Below are positions 1 to 8,356 of a stretch of DNA of 20,037 nucleotides, piece after piece. The stretch is taken from positions 1 through 20,037 of the forward strand of contig CANRAK010000018.1 in NCBI GenBank assembly GCA_947628575.1, read 5' to 3'. The position numbers and the translations under genes are program-made. This DNA is from an uncultured Clostridia bacterium. Its GTDB lineage: Bacteria; Bacillota; Clostridia; TANB77; CAG-465. The notes under the pieces are model-generated. The model saw only the letters and a list, made by a program, of their open reading frames with translations. It was not told the origin of the DNA and did not search any database. Numbering within the stretch: position 1 is the first letter of the stretch; the number at the start of each line of letters is the position of its first letter.

Positions 1-2161
1 CTGTACATCCTAGTATTCCTACTATTGTCATAAGAAACCTCTTTTTATACCTAAACAGATTTCTTACTGTAACCTTATTACTAAAGTTTAATCTTTTCCA
101 TATAAAAGGAATCCTTTCAAGCATTACTCTACTTCCAGACTTAGGTGATTTTGGCCTCATTAAAACTGCTGGTGTATTTTTTAGCTCTTTAAATGAAGTA
201 TATACTGTTGCACCAACAATGCACGCACTAATTAATATAAGTCCAAGTATTGCTATATCTAATTTAAAGCTAATTCTTATATCTGTTATCTGATACATCA
301 TACCATACAGAGCCCATAGTACTTTTGGAAGTAATACAAAGCCCACACATGCACCTAAGAAGCCACCCACTATACAAGCAAGGCTTGCATATATAACGTA
401 TTTTCTAGTTATTTGCAAGTTACTATAGCCCAAAGCTTTTAAAGTTCCAATTTGAGTTCTTTCCTCTTCTACCATTCGAGTCATGGATGTCAAAGAAATC
501 AGTGTTGCAACCAAGAAAAACACAAGTGGAAACACTTTGGATATATTTGCTATAGCTTTTGTATCTTGTTTAAAGCTAACATATCCTGCGTTTGTATTTC
601 TATCTAAAATATACCAAGTTGGCTTTTCAATATCTGCTATTTTCTCTTTAGCATCACTTAACTCCCTCTCAGCATCAGCTATTTTCTCATCAAATTCCTT
701 TTTATTTTTTTCTAGTTCTTCTTCTCCATTTTGTAATTCTATTTTAGCATTTTCAATTTCTGTTTTAGCATTTGCTATTTGTGTATATGTTGTCCATTTA
801 GTATTATTTAACTGTTGTTCTTGTTCTTTAAGTTGTTCTTTTGCTTTTTGAAGCTCATATTTACCATTTCCAAGCTGTTGTTTTGCATAAGCTATACCGT
901 TATCTATTTCTTGTATTCCAGCCTCTATTGACTGTTTTGTGGCTTGTAGCTCTATTATTTGTCCTTCAAGAGCCGCTTTTTGTGCCTCATATATTTGTCT
1001 TTGATCTAGTGGCAAGTTTTCATTTTCTAGTAATTTAGATAACGACTCATATTGAGTTTGCAAAGTCGGTAAAGTTGTATTTACTGTATTTAAGTTATTT
1101 TGTAGTTCTTGTTTTTTTAATTCCAAGTCATCAAAAGTAGTATTATTTAATTCTTCTTCTTTTTGTTGTAGCTGATTTTTTGCATTATCTAGTTCTTGCT
1201 GAGCATTATTAAATTGTACATATGCATTTTGCTCATTTTGTTGTATTTGTGCCTCGCCATCTTGAATTTCTGCTCTTGCATCATCTAGCTGTTTTTGAGC
1301 ATCTGCTAATTTAGACTCTGCATCTTTTTTCTGTATATCTAATTCTTCTTGTGCCTCTTTAACTTTCTTATTTGCTCCATCCACAAGGCTCTTTTTTCTA
1401 GCATTTTCTCTTTCCTCTTTAATTGCTTCAATATTTTGCTTTATACTTTCTATGTAATCTTCATATTCATCATTAAAAGCAACATATTTTTTAGCATCTT
1501 TTGCTGTAATATATATACTTGTATAAACATCATCTACGTTTATATTATCGCTTGCCACATATATATAATAATTTATTGTCCCTGCACCCAAGCTACTTTT
1601 CCCTCTATCTCTAGATATATATAGTGGGCTTTTAGCAGTACCTGTTATAACAAGATCTTTATTTTTTAATATAGGTATATCTTCACCTGAATCATTAGTT
1701 GTATCTTCTATTTCTATTGTTATCTTATCTCCTATTTGCTTATTATTAGCATTCAAAAAAGAAGTTTCAACTAAGCATTCATTTGCATTTTGTGGCATAC
1801 TTCCTTCAATTAGCATTGGATTATTAACACCAGTTATTGATATAACTTTAGCTATAATTTCGCTATTTTCAGTTTCTATTTTCCCATCAACTTCGTAGCT
1901 TGCATAGACGTTTTCCACATTATCCACTTTAGATAGTGCATCTACGTCTTCATCTGTAAGTCCAAGTGTTGAAAGTACTTGTATATCATATACATTTTGA
2001 TTATCATAATACTTATCTATAGTATCCACCATATCTGGTGATGATGCTCTAAGTCCTGCAAAAAAGCCGACACCAAGGAAAGCCATTAGTAAAATGGATA
2101 TAAATCTTTTATATGTATTTTTTATTTCTTTCAAACTATCTTTTAGTAATGCCTTTTTCAT
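1..2161 (-). CDS. FtsX/MacB-type ABC transporter permease with long coiled coil (partial, C-terminus off the left edge)
   Basis: The frame is open from the ATG at 2161 to the left edge, giving the first 720 residues. A GGGAGGGA ribosome-binding site precedes the start, which lies 36 nt after the stop of the matching ATPase gene. Visible order: a first membrane helix at about residues 17-40, an extracytoplasmic domain of the MacB periplasmic-core kind at about 45-225, a highly charged Lys/Glu/Gln-rich coiled coil at about 227-512, then three hydrophobic segments at about 534-558, 587-610 and 630-653 (the FtsX module). A further helix begins just before the edge, consistent with a second FtsX module beyond it. 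The fold implies export or extraction of lipids, peptides or envelope components driven by the neighbouring ATPase; the substrate cannot be read. The family assignment is firm. Confidence 0.9.
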   Translation of the reverse strand, partial: MKKALLKDSLKEIKNTYKRFISILLMAFLGVGFFAGLRASSPDMVDTIDKYYDNQNVYDIQVLSTLGLTDEDVDALSKVDNVENVYASYEVDGKIETENSEIIAKVISITGVNNPMLIEGSMPQNANECLVETSFLNANNKQIGDKITIEIEDTTNDSGEDIPILKNKDLVITGTAKSPLYISRDRGKSSLGAGTINYYIYVASDNINVDDVYTSIYITAKDAKKYVAFNDEYEDYIESIKQNIEAIKEERENARKKSLVDGANKKVKEAQEELDIQKKDAESKLADAQKQLDDARAEIQDGEAQIQQNEQNAYVQFNNAQQELDNAKNQLQQKEEELNNTTFDDLELKKQELQNNLNTVNTTLPTLQTQYESLSKLLENENLPLDQRQIYEAQKAALEGQIIELQATKQSIEAGIQEIDNGIAYAKQQLGNGKYELQKAKEQLKEQEQQLNNTKWTTYTQIANAKTEIENAKIELQNGEEELEKNKKEFDEKIADAERELSDAKEKIADIEKPTWYILDRNTNAGYVSFKQDTKAIANISKVFPLVFFLVATLISLTSMTRMVEEERTQIGTLKALGYSNLQITRKYVIYASLACIVGGFLGACVGFVLLPKVLWALYGMMYQITDIRISFKLDIAILGLILISACIVGATVYTSFKELKNTPAVLMRPKSPKSGSRVMLERIPFIWKRLNFSNKVTVRNLFRYKKRFLMTIVGILGCT

Positions 2162-2197
2162 TATTACCGACTTTCCCTCCCATCTAACAAAATTTAC

Positions 2198-2899
2198 CTA
2201 CCATTCTATATCTTCTACTGGTGTAGGACTTGAGTTATTTACTATTTTTTCTACCGAACCATTTTTAAAATATATAACTTTATCTGCCATTGGTGCTATT
2301 GCAGTATTATGCGTTATAACTAGTACTGTCATTTTTTCCTTTTTACAAGTATCTTGCAATAGTTTAAGTATCTGTTTCCCTGTTTTATAATCTAGAGCTC
2401 CTGTAGGCTCATCACAAAGTAGTAACTTAGGATTTTTAGCAATTGCTCTTGCTATAGCAACTCTTTGTTGTTCACCACCTGAAAGCTGTGATGGAAAATT
2501 ATCTTTTCTTTGAGATAATCCTACTTTATCTAATACTTCATCTGTATCTAAAGAATCATTACAAATCTGAGTTGCAAGCTCCACATTTTCCTTTGCAGTT
2601 AGATTTTGTACTAAGTTATAAAACTGAAAGACAAAGCCTATATCCTCTCTTCTATATTTTATTAATTCTTTTCCTTTAAGGCTAGTTACTTCTTTTTTAT
2701 CTACTATTACCTTACCAGATGTAGCCGAGTCCATACCACCTAAAATATTTAGTGTAGTAGTTTTTCCTGCTCCACTTGGTCCAACTATTACTACAAGCTG
2801 ACCTTTTTCTACAGAAAAAGTTGTATCATTTAAAGCATTTATTGTAACTTCGCCCATTTTATACTCTTTTTTTACGTTATCAAACTCAATATATGCCAT
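2198..2899 (-). CDS. ABC transporter ATP-binding protein (MacB/LolD type)
   Basis: A 233-residue nucleotide-binding subunit. Walker A is GPSGAGKTT at residues 40-48, the Q-loop is at Q92, the signature is LSGGEQQ at 139-145, Walker B is LLLCDEP at 159-165 and the H-loop is H197. These motifs and the short length match ATPases that pair with MacB/FtsX permeases. The frame extends 11 codons further upstream, but a GGAGG site 7 nt before the ATG at 2899 and the usual family beginning (MAYIEFDNVKK) favour this start. It precedes the permease gene by 36 nt, so the two form one operon and one exporter. Transport direction and cargo are not shown by the sequence. Confidence 0.95.
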   Translation of the reverse strand: MAYIEFDNVKKEYKMGEVTINALNDTTFSVEKGQLVVIVGPSGAGKTTTLNILGGMDSATSGKVIVDKKEVTSLKGKELIKYRREDIGFVFQFYNLVQNLTAKENVELATQICNDSLDTDEVLDKVGLSQRKDNFPSQLSGGEQQRVAIARAIAKNPKLLLCDEPTGALDYKTGKQILKLLQDTCKKEKMTVLVITHNTAIAPMADKVIYFKNGSVEKIVNNSSPTPVEDIEW

Positions 2900-2951
2900 T
2901 TTACTTCCTCCATATATATTATTACATATCATATTTTACTACAAAATTGTG

Positions 2952-2980
2952 AATATAGTATGATTTTTTTAATAATTAAA
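2952..2980 (-). promoter_or_regulatory. Weak candidate promoter for the ABC exporter operon
   Basis: On the minus strand TTTAAT (2975-2980) and TATATT (2952-2957) are separated by 17 nt, about 50 nt before the ATPase start. Another imperfect pair (TTGTAG-17-TAATAT) lies closer to the gene. In DNA this AT-rich such matches arise easily, but the upstream GtrA gene ends in a strong terminator, so a promoter is expected in this gap. Confidence 0.3.
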
Positions 2981-3023
2981 GAAAAAAACTTAAATATTAA
3001 AAGCTCATACACTTTTTATGAAT

Positions 3024-3078
3024 AAAAAAACTGTGAAATTCAATACACTATATAAAGTGTAAAATTAAATATCACAGT
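3024..3078 (-). terminator. Rho-independent terminator after the GtrA gene
   Basis: A long hairpin lies 22 nt after the GtrA stop. The arms 3030-3043 and 3065-3078 pair over 14 positions with one mismatch and one G-U pair. An inner hairpin (ACACT/AGTGT, 3045-3049 with 3056-3060) sits in the loop. On the minus strand it runs into seven U residues (A-run at 3024-3030). Confidence 0.85.
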
Positions 3079-3099
3079 CTAATTATTATCTATATAATT

Positions 3100-3561
3100 T
3101 TATTTAGCTTTATTGTTATTTTCTAAGAATATCTTTCTAGTTACAAAATTAAACACCATTACAATAGCAGTAGCTATTATTTTTGCCAACATTTTTTGCA
3201 TAGAAATAGATATAAATAAGTATAATAGAATTTCAGTTATTAAAAGTCCAATAACACTTAAAACTATAAACTCAATAAATATTCGTTTCTTACTTTTTTC
3301 TTTATCTACATTAAATATCCACTTAACACTGGCAATATAGTTGTATATTACAGACACAGTGAAAGAAAGCACATTTGCAATTAACGGATTTACTCCTAAG
3401 AAATTATACAAAATATAATATACAAGCCAATCAATAACAGTAGCTATACCACCAACAATAATAAACTTAAAAATTTGTATAACTAGCTCTTTATTTACCT
3501 TTATAGGTAAAGCATCTAAAACTTTAGATACTATTACATCTACTTTATCTGTCTGTTTCAT
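3100..3561 (-). CDS. GtrA-family membrane protein (putative lipid-linked sugar flippase)
   Basis: A 153-residue protein with four predicted membrane helices at about residues 31-54, 58-78, 92-115 and 120-143. The pattern FKFIIVGGIATVIDWLVYY early in the protein and a late FNFVTRKIF are typical of GtrA (PF04138). GtrA proteins are thought to flip polyprenyl-phosphate-linked sugars in cell-envelope glycosylation. Its start overlaps the end of the upstream glycosyltransferase gene by 17 nt, with the GGGGAAA ribosome-binding site inside that gene, so the two are translationally coupled. A strong terminator closes the pair. Family and partner are clear; the sugar and the decorated polymer are not. 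Confidence 0.9.
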   Translation of the reverse strand: MKQTDKVDVIVSKVLDALPIKVNKELVIQIFKFIIVGGIATVIDWLVYYILYNFLGVNPLIANVLSFTVSVIYNYIASVKWIFNVDKEKSKKRIFIEFIVLSVIGLLITEILLYLFISISMQKMLAKIIATAIVMVFNFVTRKIFLENNNKAK

Positions 3562-4483
3562 CGTTTCCCCTTTTCGTATTAATTAATATAAGCTCAAATA
3601 ATTGTTTATGCTTATTAACAACAACTTCTAATATTATTCCACATATTAGCATCAAGCAAGCTACTATTAGCATAAAGCCTGCAAATATTAAAGTTGGGAA
3701 TCTAGGCACAATTCCTGTTTTAAAGTACTCTACAAATACTGGTGTGCCTAATAAAATTGAAAATACAAAAAATACTAAACTAACTAATCCAAAGAACATA
3801 GTAGGTTTATATTCTTTAAAAAGTCTAGCTATTGTTTTTAATACCTTTACGCCATCAACATATGTATTTAATTTAGAAGTACTTCCATCAGGTCTATCCC
3901 TATATTCTATAGGTATTTCCTTTAATAAAAAATTTTTATCTAAAGCATGTATAGTCATTTCAGTTTCAATTTCAAATCCTTTAGAAAGTACAGGGAAAGT
4001 CTTTACAAACTTATAACTAAAAGCTCTATATCCTGTCATTATATCCTTAACATTTCCCTTAAATAATACGTTTATTAAAAATCTTACTAGTTTATTACCA
4101 AAGTTATGAAATAGTCTTTTATTTTCTTTAAAATAAGTTGAAGATAATCTATCTCCTATTACCATATCTGCTTTTCCTTCTAATATATAATCGCACATTT
4201 CCTTTGCACTTTCAGCAGGATATGTATCATCTCCATCAATCATTAAATAACAATCTGCTTCAATTTCGCTAAACATTTTTCTAATAACGTTACCTTTTCC
4301 TTGTTTATACTCATGTCTAACAATTGCACCAGCATTTTCAGCTAACTCAACTGTGTTATCTGTTGAATTATTATCATAAACATATATATCTGCCTGCGGT
4401 AATGCATTTTTATAATCTTTTACAACTTTACTTATCGTTTTTTCCTCATTATAGCATGGGATTAAAACCGCAATTTTCTTCAT
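3545..4483 (-). CDS. Family 2 glycosyltransferase (GtrB / polyprenyl-phosphate glycosyltransferase type)
   Basis: A 312-residue enzyme. The GT-A domain begins IAVLIPCYNEE and carries the nucleotide-sugar/metal motif DGDD at residues 83-86, then MTGYRAFS and FEIETEM as in DPM1/GtrB-like enzymes. Two membrane helices follow at about 232-253 and 266-291. Such enzymes transfer a sugar from a nucleotide donor to polyprenyl phosphate on the cytoplasmic face. The overlapping GtrA gene downstream would flip the product, matching the GtrA-GtrB arrangement known from envelope glucosylation. Start: the ATG at 4483 with an AGAAAGGAAGAG-type ribosome-binding site. The sugar specificity cannot be told. Confidence 0.92.
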   Translation of the reverse strand: MKKIAVLIPCYNEEKTISKVVKDYKNALPQADIYVYDNNSTDNTVELAENAGAIVRHEYKQGKGNVIRKMFSEIEADCYLMIDGDDTYPAESAKEMCDYILEGKADMVIGDRLSSTYFKENKRLFHNFGNKLVRFLINVLFKGNVKDIMTGYRAFSYKFVKTFPVLSKGFEIETEMTIHALDKNFLLKEIPIEYRDRPDGSTSKLNTYVDGVKVLKTIARLFKEYKPTMFFGLVSLVFFVFSILLGTPVFVEYFKTGIVPRFPTLIFAGFMLIVACLMLICGIILEVVVNKHKQLFELILINTKRGNDETDR

Positions 4484-4543
4484 AACACTCTTCCTTTCTA
4501 CATGTATTATATCTTTTATTTTATATTTTTTACTATACTTTAT

Positions 4544-4572
4544 ATAATAGCACTATTGTTTATATAATACAA
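4544..4572 (-). promoter_or_regulatory. Candidate promoter for the glycosyltransferase/GtrA operon
   Basis: On the minus strand TTGTAT (4567-4572) and TATTAT (4544-4549) are separated by 17 nt, about 60 nt before the glycosyltransferase start. A second TATAAT (4506-4511) lies closer but lacks a convincing -35 element. The rest of the gap 4484-4667 is simple AT-rich DNA without a gene. Confidence 0.4.
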
Positions 4573-4667
4573 AAAAAATTAAAAATCTACCTTTTTTCTA
4601 TAAATAATATTTTATCATTATTACTGTAAAAATCAAGTAAATAAATTATTTAAAATTAATTTTAAGG

Positions 4668-4985
4668 TTAATTTATAGTCTCTTTGTATATCCAGTCAAG
4701 AAATTCATTACTTGCTCCATCTATTTTATAATACGAAACTTCACACACTTGATAATCATGAATTTTCTTTATTTCTTCTTCAACTGTATTATATAATGAT
4801 AGTCTTGTTCTCATTTCTATGTGATATTCACAAGCTTCCTCAATTTCTCCATTCCACCAATATTTAGACTTTCTTTTAGATATTTGTACACCAGCTACAA
4901 GTTTTTTAGCTAGTAAAGTATCTTGTATTTTTAAAGCAACTGCCTCTTTATCACAAAGTGTTGTAACTACTATGCACTCTTTCAT
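4668..4985 (-). CDS. cutA: CutA1-like protein
   Basis: A 105-residue protein with the CutA pattern throughout: an early CIVVTTLCDKEAVALKIQ segment, AGVQISKRKSKYWWNGEIEE (the Tyr-Trp-Trp plus acidic loop), a middle EYHIEMRTRL strand, the IKKIHDYQVCEV region (family HPYEVPE-like) and a C-terminal FLDWI. CutA1 proteins are small trimers linked historically to copper tolerance in E. coli; their molecular role is still debated. The frame can be extended to a TTG at 5003, but GGGGTGGAG directly before the ATG at 4985 and the family N-terminus support the shorter form. It lies 62 nt after the ABC-F gene and may be read from the same transcript. No convincing terminator follows. Confidence 0.85.
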   Translation of the reverse strand: MKECIVVTTLCDKEAVALKIQDTLLAKKLVAGVQISKRKSKYWWNGEIEEACEYHIEMRTRLSLYNTVEEEIKKIHDYQVCEVSYYKIDGASNEFLDWIYKETIN

Positions 4986-5047
4986 ATACTCCACCCCTTT
5001 CAAAATCTTACATCATTCATTTTTTACATACTATTAAATATTATTTT

Positions 5048-6940
5048 TTAATACTTACTAAGCTTATCATTTAACTCTTCCCATTCTCCCATTTTCTCTG
5101 TCATTTTACCTTCTAGCTCTTCAATTTGTTTTTGTAGTTCACTAAGCTTAGTATAGTTTGTACATATATCATCTTTTTGCATTTCATCTTGTATATTTTT
5201 TATTTGCTGTTCATACTCATCAATTATATTTTCTAATCTTTCTATCTTATTTTTTATCCTATTTTTTTCTTTATTTTCTAGATATGCACTATTATCTTTT
5301 TTAGGCTTAGTTTCTTTATCTTCAACTATAGTAGTATCATTTCTTTTTTGTAGGTATTCTTGATAAGTACCTCTAAAATATATCACCTTATTATTCTCGA
5401 ATACTAATAATGAATCTGCAATTTTATTTATAAAGTATCTATCATGAGATACAACTATCACAGCTCCTGTATATGCTTTTAAAATATTCTCTAAATTTTC
5501 CTTTCCTACGATATCCATGTGATTAGTAGGCTCATCTAAAAGTAAAGTATTAGGTCCTTTTTTAAATATCTTACATAGCTCTAATCTTACTTTTTCGCCA
5601 CCAGAAAGCATATTTATTTTTTTATCTATATCATCTTTATAGAACATAAAAGATGCAAGAGCACTTCTAACTTGAGTATTAGTTAATTTTGGAAATGAGT
5701 CCATGTATTCTTCTATTACTGTTTTTTCTTGATTTAAAGACTCCATTTGCTGGTCAAAATATTCTTTATCCACATTATGACCATACTCAAATTTTCCACC
5801 TAATTTTGGTATTCTACCTATTAATGTTTTAAGTAGTGTAGATTTTCCCTTACCATTCGCACCAATAACACCAAGTTTTTGACCTCTACATAAATCAAAA
5901 GTAACTGTAGCAATTGGGCTATCATAACCTATTTTTAAATCTTCTACATTTAATACAATCTTACCACTTTCTCGACTTTGCTTAAAGTTACTTGAGAATG
6001 TTTTTAAATCATATCTATTAGGTTCTTCTATAATATCCATCTGTTCTATCTTTTTAAGCTTAGATAAAGCCATTTTAGCTTTAGTAGGCTTATACCTAAA
6101 TCTATCAGCTATAGCTTTTAGTCTTTTTATCTCAGCTTGCTGATATTCGTAGTCTTTAAGTTGCTTTTCATAGTTAATTTTTTTCTGCTTTTCAAATGCT
6201 GTATAATTTCCAGTATATTCTGTCATAGAAGCATATTCTATTTCATATACTTTATTTACTATTTTATCCAAAAACATTCTATCGTGAGATACGATAATTA
6301 CTGCTTTTGGGTAATTATTTAGATAATTTTCTAACCATTCTATAGTAGTAATATCTAAATGATTAGTAGGCTCATCTAAAAGCAATATATCTGGCTTACT
6401 AAGTAGCAGTTTAACTAATGCAATTTTTGTTTTCTGCCCACCGGAGAACTCATTAATATTCTTATTCATATCTTCGTCTGTAAAGCCAAATTTACGTATT
6501 GCAGTTTCATATTCCTTTTTATATGTATAACCATCTAACAGCTCATATTTTTCAAGTGCATTTGTGTATTCTTTAATTGTTTTTTCATCTGAGCTAGTAT
6601 TTAGTTTTTCTTGAAGTAAGGCTATTTTCTTTTCAAGAGCTATAATAGGCTCATAAACTTCTAGTATTTCTTCTAGAAGTGTTAAGTTAGAATTGCTAAA
6701 TTGTACCTGTTCAAGATAGCCTACTATAGGATTTCCTTGCTTATATATACCAAACTTAGTATCACCTATTCCCTGTTCAATAAGCTCATTATTAATTATT
6801 CCTTTTAATAATGTAGACTTACCACATCCATTTCTACCAACAATAGCAATTTTATCTTTATCTTTTATCTCTATATTTATTTCCTCTATTATTGTATCTG
6901 CTCCATAAGATATTGAGCCATTTACTATTTTATAGTTCAT
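5048..6940 (-). CDS. ABC-F family ATPase (ribosome-associated type), copy 1
   Basis: About 630 residues with two ABC domains and no membrane segments. Domain 1 has Walker A GRNGCGKST near residues 35-43, the signature FSGGQKT near 165 and Walker B with LDEPTNHLD. Domain 2 has GANGKGKST near 355-363, LSGGEKV near 447 and LDEPTNHMD. A charged linker between them and a C-terminal coiled coil from about residue 555 are typical of Uup/YdiF-like ABC-F proteins, which act on the ribosome rather than in transport. ATGs lie at 6943 and 6940; GGAGG is only 1 nt from the first and 4 nt from the second, so 6940 is preferred. It has its own promoter and is preceded by a strong terminator, so it is separate from the biosynthetic operon. 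Housekeeping versus resistance function is not decidable here. Confidence 0.93.
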   Translation of the reverse strand: MNYKIVNGSISYGADTIIEEINIEIKDKDKIAIVGRNGCGKSTLLKGIINNELIEQGIGDTKFGIYKQGNPIVGYLEQVQFSNSNLTLLEEILEVYEPIIALEKKIALLQEKLNTSSDEKTIKEYTNALEKYELLDGYTYKKEYETAIRKFGFTDEDMNKNINEFSGGQKTKIALVKLLLSKPDILLLDEPTNHLDITTIEWLENYLNNYPKAVIIVSHDRMFLDKIVNKVYEIEYASMTEYTGNYTAFEKQKKINYEKQLKDYEYQQAEIKRLKAIADRFRYKPTKAKMALSKLKKIEQMDIIEEPNRYDLKTFSSNFKQSRESGKIVLNVEDLKIGYDSPIATVTFDLCRGQKLGVIGANGKGKSTLLKTLIGRIPKLGGKFEYGHNVDKEYFDQQMESLNQEKTVIEEYMDSFPKLTNTQVRSALASFMFYKDDIDKKINMLSGGEKVRLELCKIFKKGPNTLLLDEPTNHMDIVGKENLENILKAYTGAVIVVSHDRYFINKIADSLLVFENNKVIYFRGTYQEYLQKRNDTTIVEDKETKPKKDNSAYLENKEKNRIKNKIERLENIIDEYEQQIKNIQDEMQKDDICTNYTKLSELQKQIEELEGKMTEKMGEWEELNDKLSKY

Positions 6941-6964
6941 CATTCCTCCAAATTTAATATCTGT

Positions 6965-6993
6965 ATTATACCATAAATATACATAAATTTCAG
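6965..6993 (-). promoter_or_regulatory. Promoter for ABC-F copy 1
   Basis: On the minus strand there is a consensus TATAAT (6965-6970) preceded by TGG, which makes an extended -10 box (TGnTATAAT). A weak -35 CTGAAA (6988-6993) lies 17 nt upstream. The gene starts about 25 nt downstream of the -10. A terminator for the preceding gene lies directly upstream, so this promoter is needed. Confidence 0.65.
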
Positions 6994-7004
6994 TAAAATA
7001 GCAT

Positions 7005-7039
7005 AAAAAAAGAACCCTATTCTTTATAGAATAAAGTTC
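7005..7039 (-). terminator. Rho-independent terminator after the PLP decarboxylase gene
   Basis: In minus-strand RNA the segments 7028-7039 and 7012-7023 form a 12-bp stem with a four-base AUAA loop, followed by seven U residues (A-run 7005-7011). Two of the pairs are U-G pairs that exist only in the minus-strand transcript; the plus strand would have C/A mismatches. This fixes its direction. Confidence 0.9.
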
Positions 7040-7062
7040 AGTAATTTTTTAGTTACACTAAA

Positions 7063-8274
7063 TTACTTAATTATAAGCTCTAGTGGTAATTCATGACTTA
7101 AAAACCAAAGTGTTGATGCACTATAACAATATGCTCCTGACTGAGTTAGAACAACTATATCTCCAATATTAGCATTTTCAATATACTCATCCCAAGATAT
7201 TTTATCCTCTGTCATACATAAAGGTCCTTCAATATCTACAGTCTCATTTTTAACTTCTATCTGTTCGTTATATAGTTTATCTTCGTTCATTTTAACTATA
7301 TATACTGGATGTTTTCTATCAGTAGCTATTGGTAATCTCATGTGATTAACACCGCCGGCTGTTACTATATGTTTCATTCCTTTACAGTCTTTAATATCTA
7401 CTATTTTTGTAGCATAATAACCTGCACTTCCAACAATATATTTTCCAAGTTCAAGTATAATTTCTTTATCTTCAAAAGAATATTTTTTAAGTATCTCACC
7501 TAGTTTTATAAAATAATCTTTTGTATTAAATTTCATACCAGCTTTAGTATAATCTATTCCAAAGCCTCCACCAAAATCTATAACTTTAACTTTTCCAACA
7601 ACTGTTTCTGCCTCTTTAACAAACTTAAATACAAAATCTGCATATTTTAGTAATATGTTATAATCTAGAACGCCGTCAGCTGCAAATACATGAAATCCGC
7701 AAATATTTAAATGACTAAGCTTTTTAATATAACTATAGTCTTCTTTAAATCTAGATTGGTCTATACCCATCTTTGTAGACATACCTGCCATATATTCTGA
7801 GGCACCGTCTAAGAAGTAATTAATATTTACTCTAAGTAATATATCTACTTTAGGGATATTCAATCTTTTTGCTATATCATTAATTCTAATTGCTTCAACG
7901 ACTGATTCAACATTAATATATCTAATTTTACTTTTAACAGCTTCTTCAAGTTCTTGAGGCGTTTTACCAGGTCCTGTAAATAATACTTTTGACATATCAT
8001 CTAGTCCGATTTGTCTTGCAATATTAAGCTCACCTATAGAAGCAATCTCAATACCTGACACTTCTTTATGCTTAAGAACATGTTTAAGTACTTCTTTATT
8101 AGGATTAGCTTTCATTGCATAGTATAAAGAAACATTTGGCAACTTATATTTATCTATCTCATTTATCCTATCTGTTATTTCTTGTAGGTCATATATATAG
8201 CAAGTAGGATTAGCGACAACTGCTTTATTATTAGTAAAAGTTTTTCTAATATAATCCTCTATTTTTCTATTCAT
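7063..8274 (-). CDS. Fold-type III PLP decarboxylase (DAP/ornithine decarboxylase superfamily, BtrK/PvsE-like)
   Basis: A 403-residue enzyme with the alanine-racemase-like barrel. PLP lysine K55 is in YYAMKANPN, H195 in GFHVF stacks on PLP, GGGFG (235-239) binds the phosphate, C353 in EGPLCMTED is the catalytic cysteine of the partner subunit, and GAYCYS (380-385) supplies the late tyrosine. The ending FLSHELPLE resembles carrier- or siderophore-associated decarboxylases such as BtrK and PvsE more than housekeeping LysA. The usual EPGR is ELGK here (from E275), an unusual change near the phosphate site. The start has GGAGG at 8-nt spacing. The gene lies 82 nt after ABC-F copy 2, beyond a terminator, with no clear promoter of its own, so it is probably expressed by read-through. 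The substrate is unknown: diaminopimelate, ornithine, arginine or a pathway intermediate. Confidence 0.85.
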   Translation of the reverse strand: MNRKIEDYIRKTFTNNKAVVANPTCYIYDLQEITDRINEIDKYKLPNVSLYYAMKANPNKEVLKHVLKHKEVSGIEIASIGELNIARQIGLDDMSKVLFTGPGKTPQELEEAVKSKIRYINVESVVEAIRINDIAKRLNIPKVDILLRVNINYFLDGASEYMAGMSTKMGIDQSRFKEDYSYIKKLSHLNICGFHVFAADGVLDYNILLKYADFVFKFVKEAETVVGKVKVIDFGGGFGIDYTKAGMKFNTKDYFIKLGEILKKYSFEDKEIILELGKYIVGSAGYYATKIVDIKDCKGMKHIVTAGGVNHMRLPIATDRKHPVYIVKMNEDKLYNEQIEVKNETVDIEGPLCMTEDKISWDEYIENANIGDIVVLTQSGAYCYSASTLWFLSHELPLELIIK

Positions 8275-8310
8275 AAAAAATACCTCCTAATTAAAAAGTA
8301 ATAATAATAG

Positions 8311-8352
8311 AAAAAAAGTAGGAGTAGTTAAAGTAGTAATTATACTACTCCT
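8311..8352 (-). terminator. Terminator hairpin between ABC-F copy 2 and the decarboxylase
   Basis: A 9-bp perfect stem (AGGAGTAGT at 8320-8328 with ACTACTCCT at 8344-8352) with a 15-nt loop begins just after the ABC-F stop. On the minus strand it is followed by AC and then seven U residues (8311-8317). The plus strand also has a T-run (8353-8358), so weak action in both directions is possible. Its place inside an otherwise compact gene row suggests partial termination. Confidence 0.75.
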
Positions 8353-8356
8353 TTTT

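Noticed and set aside
483..1624. Plus-strand open frames with hydrophobic, Ser/Phe/Leu-rich products
   Set aside because: They are shadows of the coiled-coil part of the permease on the minus strand: no ribosome-binding sites, and low-complexity products that mirror Lys/Glu/Gln codons.
4650..4665. Perfect 16-bp AT-only palindrome after cutA as a terminator
   Set aside because: It lacks any G/C pair and a U-run, and such palindromes are frequent in this base composition.
4986..5003. Longer cutA form starting at TTG
   Set aside because: GGGGTGGAG would then be inside the coding sequence, and the family N-terminus begins at the ATG at 4985.
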